Assembly: GCA_027001345.1 (NCBI GenBank)
Contig: JALTMS010000606.1
Location: 1-10,406, forward strand
Reading direction: 5' to 3'
From: Acidobacteriota bacterium
Lineage (GTDB): Bacteria; Acidobacteriota; Polarisedimenticolia; J045
DNA length: 10,406 nucleotides
The notes beneath the pieces were generated by a model that saw only the letters and a list, made by a program, of their open reading frames with translations, was not told the DNA's origin and ran no database searches. Made by a program: the position numbers and the translations under genes. Positions 7,026 through 10,406 of the stretch are shown here, one piece after another (position 1 is the stretch's first letter; each line of letters begins with the position of its first letter).

Positions 7026-7259
7026 TCAGCACCGCCGGGAAGCCCGGGAGACCAGGCCCGGCAAAGCCCGGGTCCAGGGCCAGCGCAGCGGGCCCCGACG
7101 CGCCACCAGGCGCGTGCCGAGCCAGACGCTGAACTCACCGGGCTCACCACGGACCATCTCCACTTCGACGCCGAGCTTCTCGCGCAGCAGCGCCGCCACC
7201 CGGGCGGCACGGGGGCGAAAGCCTCACTGCTCGCAGTAGCGAATCGTCACCGGTTCCAT
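7026..7259 (-). CDS. SelW/Rdx-family selenoprotein with in-frame UGA (Sec12)
   Basis: Read through one UGA, this is a 77-residue thioredoxin-fold Rdx protein (the SelW/SelT/SelH group), a putative redox protein. It opens MEPVTIRYCEQ, then UGA (7224-7226), then GFRPRAARVAALLREKLG, which gives the family's first beta strand, the redox motif C9-E-Q-U12 (CxxU), and the following Arg/Ala-rich helix. It continues VEVEMVRGEPGEFSVWLGTR, the expected strand and the 'G.F.V...G' element, then LVARRG, and ends at TGA 7026-7028. The family is usually about 75-95 aa, so the length fits. The codons after the UGA keep the high GC3 of neighbouring genes, which argues against decay. GAGGA lies about 11 bases before ATG 7259. 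SelD is encoded close by on the same strand. SelA, SelB and selC are not in the window. A Cys-to-stop mutation in a pseudogene is the main alternative. No family search was possible. Confidence 0.82.
7190..7210 (-). promoter_or_regulatory. Candidate bacterial SECIS hairpin
   Basis: Immediately downstream of the UGA, the mRNA (minus strand) can fold as GUGCCGCC - CGGGU loop - GGCGGCGC: eight base pairs, one of them a U-G wobble, closing a 5-base loop. The loop starts 22 bases after the UGA, inside the roughly 16-37 base range reported for bacterial SECIS elements, and has G at its second position. Bacterial SECIS elements lie in the coding region just after the UGA and bind SelB. GC-rich hairpins are common in this genome, so position and size support the call without proving it. 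Confidence 0.5.
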
Positions 7260-7332
7260 CGTTTCACGCTTCCTCGATCCCTCGAGCCGTTCATTCGACC
7301 CGAGGTCGCAGTGTCGAATCCGACGATTCAGG

Positions 7333-7391
7333 ATTATGCCCCAGTCCCGGCCCCCGGGCTGCTGGGATCCGCCAGCACCCTCGGGCATAAT
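7333..7391. promoter_or_regulatory. Divergent promoter region with outward-facing CATAAT inverted repeat
   Basis: Within the 223-bp gap between the selenoprotein gene (minus) and the DUF368 gene (plus), ATTATGCCC (7333-7341) and GGGCATAAT (7383-7391) form a perfect 9-bp inverted repeat. Each arm contains CATAAT reading outward, about 75 bases from the selenoprotein ATG and 92 from the DUF368 ATG, so each could be the -10 box of its own gene. Matching -35 hexamers are weak. A second dyad, GCTGG (7361-7365) and CCAGC (7372-7376), lies between the arms and could be an operator. Confidence 0.35.
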
Positions 7392-7482
7392 GCGCCCGGT
7401 CCGCTGGCCACTCGGCGCTCGGCCGGAAAAACAGTGAGTCGGCCACTGCCTCGAGGGGAGCGGCCAGGGAGACGCCCGGAGC

Positions 7483-8484
7483 ATGATGACCTTCATCGAC
7501 GGCGTGCTGATCGGCATCGCCAACATCATCCCCGGCGTTTCCGGAGGTACCTTCGCCCTGATCCTCGGGATCTTCGATCGCCTCGTCGGAGCGATCAACA
7601 GCCTCTCGCCACGCAGCGCCCGGTTGCTGCTCACGGCGCTTGCACGCCGTTTCGACGCTGATTCGCGGCGCGAGCTGGGTGCCGAGTGGCGGCGCCTCGA
7701 CGCTTCCTTTCTGCTCCTGCTGGGGGTCGGCGCAGTGGCGGCGATCCTTTCCTGCTCATTCCTGATCGACTACCTGCTCAAGGTTCACTACTCGCCCACC
7801 CTGGCCTTCTTCATCGGGCTGATCCTCCCGTCGGTATGGATCCCCTGGTCGATGATGGAGCAGCGTGGGACGCGGCTGGCCTGGGCCCTGCCCGGGGTCG
7901 CGCTGACCCTTGGGGTTTCCCTCGTCGCGCCCGGCGCAGGTGGAGGCACCGACAACTTGCTGGTCGCCTTTCTCGCCGGAGCGGTGGCGATCAGCGCGAT
8001 GATCCTGCCCGGCATCAGTGGCTCCTACGTGCTGCTGGTCATCGGCCAGTATCAGGTGATGCTGAACAAGCTCACCGGTTTTCAGCGGGGCCTGGCGGAA
8101 GGCCGGATCGACTTCGGCGCGCTGGCCTGGCTGCTGAGCCTGGTGGCGGGCCTGGCGGTGGGCATCGTGCTCTTCGCCCGGTTGCTCAACTACCTGCTCG
8201 AGCACCGTCGCAGTGCCACGATGGCCTTTCTGATCGGCCTTCTCTTCGGCAGCCTGTGGGTGCTCTGGCCGTTCAAGCAGATCGAGGCCGGCGCGGCGAT
8301 CACCGGCCGTGATGGCGAAGTCAAGCAGGAAATCCGCATCGCCACCGCTCCCAATCGCCTGCCTGCAACCGGAAGCGAGCTGGCCCTGGCAGTAGCTGCT
8401 CTGAGCGCCGGGTTGCTCGGCTCCGGCGGCCTGATCGCCCTCGGCCGCCGTCGCCGCGACGATCTGCGGCAGGAGGAACGATGA
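7483..8484 (+). CDS. DUF368 family membrane protein (polyprenyl-phosphate translocase, PopT type)
   Basis: A polytopic inner-membrane protein of 333 aa. DUF368 proteins were recently shown to be one of two families (with DedA) that flip undecaprenyl phosphate back across the membrane for reuse in cell envelope synthesis. Motif IPGVSGGTFALILGIFDRL (16-34) is repeated in divergent form as LPGISGSYVLLVIGQYQVML (175-194), the internal duplication typical of the family. Hydrophobic segments lie at about 74-98, 104-123, 132-149, 158-188, 212-234, 245-262 and 300-320. A polar segment at about 265-297 (AAITGRDGEVKQEIRI) is likely a soluble loop between the last two helices. ATG 7483 or the next codon, ATG 7486, could be the start; GGAG at 7478-7481 is better spaced for 7486. 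Its stop overlaps the lspA start by ATGA. The lipid substrate is inferred from the family. Confidence 0.88.
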   Translation: MMTFIDGVLIGIANIIPGVSGGTFALILGIFDRLVGAINSLSPRSARLLLTALARRFDADSRRELGAEWRRLDASFLLLLGVGAVAAILSCSFLIDYLLKVHYSPTLAFFIGLILPSVWIPWSMMEQRGTRLAWALPGVALTLGVSLVAPGAGGGTDNLLVAFLAGAVAISAMILPGISGSYVLLVIGQYQVMLNKLTGFQRGLAEGRIDFGALAWLLSLVAGLAVGIVLFARLLNYLLEHRRSATMAFLIGLLFGSLWVLWPFKQIEAGAAITGRDGEVKQEIRIATAPNRLPATGSELALAVAALSAGLLGSGGLIALGRRRRDDLRQEER

Positions 8485-8996
8485 CCGGCGCACGACGCAT
8501 CACCTTCGTTCTTGCCGTGATCTCGGCCTGTGTGCTGATCGACCAGGCGACCAAGCTGGCGGCGAAAACCTGGCTGGCGGGCCGCGCCCCGATCAGCTTT
8601 CTCGGCGACCTCTTCCGCCTGCACTACGCTGAGAATCCCGGCGCGATCCTCAGCCTGGGGGCTTTCCTTCCCGAGCAGGCGCGCTTCTGGGTTTTCGTGG
8701 TCTTCGTCGGCGCCGTGCTGGCGGTGATGCTGGTGCTCTGTCTGGGCCGCTGGCCCCTGTCGAGCCAGGAGGTCCTGGGCTTTGCGCTGATCGTCGGCGG
8801 AGGGTCGAGCAATCTGGTCGATCGGATCCGCCATGACGGCCTGGTGACCGATTTCATGAACATGGGATTCGGCGGCCTGCGGACAGGGATCTTCAACGTT
8901 GCCGACATGGTCATCCTCGCCGGAGCCGGGCTGCTGATCTGGTGGGAGTTCGTGGTCAAGCCCCGGCGCAAGCGCGCGGCGGAAAAGAAATCGTAG
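8481..8996 (+). CDS. lspA: Lipoprotein signal peptidase (signal peptidase II)
   Basis: The membrane aspartyl protease that cuts the signal peptide from diacylglyceryl-modified prolipoproteins, 171 aa, the usual length. Conserved boxes: DQATK (21-25), ENPGAILSLG (51-60, the N.GA.FS box), GGGSSNLVDRI (106-116) and FNVADMVI (138-145). The catalytic dyad is Asp114 and Asp142, with the conserved Asn111. Four hydrophobic segments (about 6-24, 68-88, 97-109, 140-158) match the four-helix topology, and the protein ends in a basic cytoplasmic tail (KPRRKRAAEKK). A strong AGGAGG (8471-8476) lies four bases before ATG 8481, which overlaps the DUF368 stop. The PepSY gene converges 24 bp downstream and no terminator hairpin is visible there. 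Confidence 0.96.
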   Translation: MTGARRITFVLAVISACVLIDQATKLAAKTWLAGRAPISFLGDLFRLHYAENPGAILSLGAFLPEQARFWVFVVFVGAVLAVMLVLCLGRWPLSSQEVLGFALIVGGGSSNLVDRIRHDGLVTDFMNMGFGGLRTGIFNVADMVILAGAGLLIWWEFVVKPRRKRAAEKKS

Positions 8997-9020
8997 CCTC
9001 CCGCGGCCGGGGCACGGGCT

Positions 9021-9770
9021 TCAGGAAGTTCCTCCTCGGGAACGACGCCGGCGCCAGGCGCCCAGTCGCCAGCCCCACAAGGCCAGACCACTGAGTGACG
9101 AGAGCAGGGCCAGGGCGCTCATGGCGGTCAGCAGGGGGTGATGAAAGTTCTCTCGCTGACTGTAATCCATGATGTGCAACATCCAGAAAAAATCGAAGAT
9201 TCGCCACAGGCGATTGCGCCGCGCGACCACCTCCCCGCTGATGGCATCGACGTAGATGTGAGGGCGCCGGGGATGGTCGAGCACGACCTTCCACAGCGGC
9301 AGGTCGCGGCCACGGACCTCGAGGGGGGGATCCTCGCTGATCAGCTCGATGGAAGCGACATCTGCCGACGGGGCGAAGTCCTCCATCGCGACGCGCACGG
9401 CCGCAGCCGCATCGAGTTGCGGAAGCAGGCTGCCACCGACCGCATCGACGAGCCCCAGCACCCGCCGCTCCGCCCCCAGCAGCCGATAGACCATCGATCC
9501 CGTCCCGGCTCGCTCGAGGCAAACCGCGCGGATTGGAGCGAAGGTCTGACCCGCTCCGGCCAGCGCCGCGGCGGCCCGCCGCGGTGTGACGACGGCCTCG
9601 TCCCAGTCGAGCGCCTCAACCTCACTCTGGCGAGCATCGGCCGAACCTCGAATGGTCTCGATCGAGAATAGCGAAAAGAAAAGCCCTCCGGCACTCCAGG
9701 CAACGAGTTGCAAGCACACCACCACCGACACCCAGCGATGAAAGAGGTAGACCGATTGACGTGCGCCCAC
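9021..9770 (-). CDS. PepSY domain-containing membrane protein
   Basis: A two-helix inner-membrane protein of 249 aa with a large periplasmic part. The first helix (about 13-34) sits in the typical HRWVSVVVCLQLVAWSAGGL stretch. PepSY-type segments follow: a first around LGLVDAVGGSLLPQL and a second around HIYVDAISGEVVARR. Next comes the conserved tail RIFDFFWMLHIMDYSQRENF, then a second helix (about 209-232) and a very basic end (RRRRSRGG). Proteins of this PiuB-like group are often linked to metal or siderophore uptake or to membrane electron transfer; nothing here shows which. I chose GTG 9770 because AGGAGG (9777-9782) lies six bases upstream and the N-terminus then has the normal family length. 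An in-frame ATG at 9818 is possible and would overlap the small upstream ORF by ATGA. There is no TonB-dependent receptor gene in view. Confidence 0.85.
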   Translation of the reverse strand: MGARQSVYLFHRWVSVVVCLQLVAWSAGGLFFSLFSIETIRGSADARQSEVEALDWDEAVVTPRRAAAALAGAGQTFAPIRAVCLERAGTGSMVYRLLGAERRVLGLVDAVGGSLLPQLDAAAAVRVAMEDFAPSADVASIELISEDPPLEVRGRDLPLWKVVLDHPRRPHIYVDAISGEVVARRNRLWRIFDFFWMLHIMDYSQRENFHHPLLTAMSALALLSSLSGLALWGWRLGAWRRRRSRGGTS

Positions 9771-9776
9771 GCTGAT

Positions 9777-9782
9777 CCTCCT
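9777..9782 (-). promoter_or_regulatory. Ribosome binding site deciding the PepSY start
   Basis: On the minus strand this reads AGGAGG followed by ATCAGC and GTG (9768-9770). This strong site at ideal spacing favours GTG 9770 over ATG 9818, which has no purine-rich site close before it. Confidence 0.6.
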
Positions 9783-9814
9783 CGACCGACGATCCACCGG
9801 TCGGCTCCGGAGGA

Positions 9815-9988
9815 TCATAACCGGAAGGGGGTCTCAACGAAGTCCCGGTCATGCACCCCATGATGCACCGCACTGAGCCAGGCGCTGACGAGACGGAGCA
9901 GTTGCGCGGTGTCCCGGACATCGAGAGGATGTGTCCCGCTTCCCGTCGTTGAAAACAACCATGAAGCAACGTGGTGGTTCTGGCGCAT
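9815..9988 (-). CDS. Possible small ORF of unknown function (57 codons)
   Basis: I do not recognise this ORF. It starts MRQNHHVASW, and its second half (DVRDTAQLLRLVSAWLSAVH, then HGVHDRDFVETPF) reads like real protein: an amphipathic helix, and mostly G/C third codon positions. The first 20 codons have lower third-position GC and look less coding. A stop codon sits directly before the ATG and no clear ribosome binding site is visible. The TGA overlaps the upstream in-frame ATG of the PepSY gene (ATGA at 9815-9818). It may be the remnant of a larger degraded gene or a small coupled protein. Confidence 0.3.
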   Translation of the reverse strand: MRQNHHVASWLFSTTGSGTHPLDVRDTAQLLRLVSAWLSAVHHGVHDRDFVETPFRL

Positions 9989-10116
9989 TCAGCCCGACGG
10001 AAGCCAACTCGATTGCGGAGGCATCTTGCTCTCTGACGACACATCCGCTTCGTCGCCGGCACCGCTCCAGCGCGCATCTGCGGCGTTTCGAGTCGAAGGT
10101 TCAGGCAGAATGCGGG
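9989..10116. other. Intergenic stretch without recognised features
   Basis: Between the small ORF and the DUF2249-like gene I see no recognisable gene, hairpin or clear promoter. Base composition is mixed and the short frames crossing it are not protein-like. Together with the doubtful small ORF it forms a stretch of about 350 bases (9771-10116) without a secure gene. Confidence 0.4.
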
Positions 10117-10406
10117 CTAATTCCGGATGTAGGTCGTCCAGCAGCCTTCCGCCTTGCTCTCGCTGTAGACGGCGAAACCGGCGCGCTCCATCTCCTCCAT
10201 CAGGGGCAGGGGCTGGAAACCGCTCTCGAGGCGGACGGCGTTTCCCGGCTCGGCCTGTTTCAGGAGCGTGCGCACCCGCGCCAGAGGGTGCTCGCCCTTC
10301 TCCAGCAGCGCCTCGACGTCGATGGTGGCGATGATCTCGGCCTGGGTGGCCCAGTAGGGGGCCTTCCCGGGCTCGGGCCTCGACGCGGCGCGGTCCGCTG
10401 AGCCCT
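10117..10406 (-). CDS. DUF2249-like domain protein, N-terminus beyond the window
   Basis: The open frame enters from the window edge and ends at TAG 10117-10119, giving the last 95 residues. After a Pro/Ala/Glu-rich linker and KAPYWA comes a small alpha/beta domain: EIIATIDVEALLEKGEHPLA, then a helix, EPGNAVRLESGFQPLPLMEE, AGFAVYSES and a C-terminal strand CWTTYIRN. The pattern 'DV..LL..GE.P', 'G....L...F.P.PL' and 'G' matches DUF2249, a TusA-related-looking small fold often fused to other small domains such as DUF1858. The linker suggests a second domain upstream, outside the window. Function is unknown. The call rests on pattern recall, with no search. Confidence 0.6.
   Translation of the reverse strand, partial: GSADRAASRPEPGKAPYWATQAEIIATIDVEALLEKGEHPLARVRTLLKQAEPGNAVRLESGFQPLPLMEEMERAGFAVYSESKAEGCWTTYIRN

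Noticed and set aside
6806..7210. A 134-codon minus-strand frame overlapping the selenoprotein gene
   Set aside because: It is out of frame with the Rdx match, begins inside that gene and is Arg/Cys/Pro-rich with no domain.
7224..7634. A longer minus-strand ORF ending at the UGA (136 codons)
   Set aside because: Its upstream part runs antisense to the start of the DUF368 gene and through the divergent promoter. Only the last 11 codons, from ATG 7259, belong to a real gene, and that gene continues past the UGA.
8956..9522. A 188-codon minus-strand frame across the lspA end and the PepSY gene
   Set aside because: It is a frame-shifted shadow of the PepSY gene, whose own frame carries the membrane helices and PepSY motifs.
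9909..10401. Plus-strand ORFs across the right end of the window
   Set aside because: The minus frame there reads as a coherent DUF2249-like domain with high third-position GC. The plus frames are Ser/Pro/Arg-rich shadows.

Overview
The window is about 10.4 kb of high-GC bacterial chromosome, densely packed with genes on both strands. It contains no rRNA, tRNA, CRISPR array or insertion sequence that I can recognise. The genes (bL28, LspA, a DUF368 protein, ABC-2 exporters, a PepSY membrane protein, selenium metabolism) fit a free-living Gram-negative-type bacterium. An Acidobacteriota/Thermoanaerobaculia-like or deltaproteobacterial-type lineage is my guess from style and GC content, and nothing here proves it.

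Layout. (1) Positions 1-2460, plus strand: three genes of an ABC-2 type exporter (permease, ATPase, permease), joined by ATGA stop/start overlaps; the first permease is cut by the window edge. (2) 2445-3182, minus: a membrane-anchored protein of unknown function that converges on and overlaps the exporter operon by 16 bp. (3) 3183-3744: an intergenic region with a good sigma-70-type promoter, then rpmB (ribosomal protein bL28) on the plus strand. (4) 3764-7259, minus: a selenium island. Read in the direction of transcription it runs: a short Rdx/SelW-type gene with an in-frame UGA in a CxxU motif, a 216-bp gap with a strong hairpin, yedF, a class V aminotransferase-fold cysteine desulfurase, and selD. 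The last three overlap by 4 bp each, and SelD carries an extra N-terminal DUF3343 (putative Se/S carrier) domain. (5) 7260-7482: a divergent promoter region with an inverted repeat. (6) 7483-8996, plus: a DUF368 polyprenyl-phosphate translocase family protein and lspA, overlapping by ATGA. (7) 9021-9770, minus: a PepSY-domain membrane protein, with a possible 57-codon ORF upstream. (8) 10117-10406, minus: the C-terminus of a DUF2249-like protein that runs off the window.

The most interesting part is the selenium island. The desulfurase/selenocysteine-lyase-type enzyme can release sulfur or selenium. YedF (TusA-like plus DsrE-like) and the DUF3343 domain are candidate carriers, and SelD makes selenophosphate. 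The neighbouring gene is a likely user of that selenophosphate: a 77-residue selenoprotein that ordinary ORF calling breaks at the UGA codon. A hairpin of suitable size and spacing for a bacterial SECIS element lies directly downstream of that UGA. SelA, SelB and tRNA-Sec are not in the window and would have to be encoded elsewhere.
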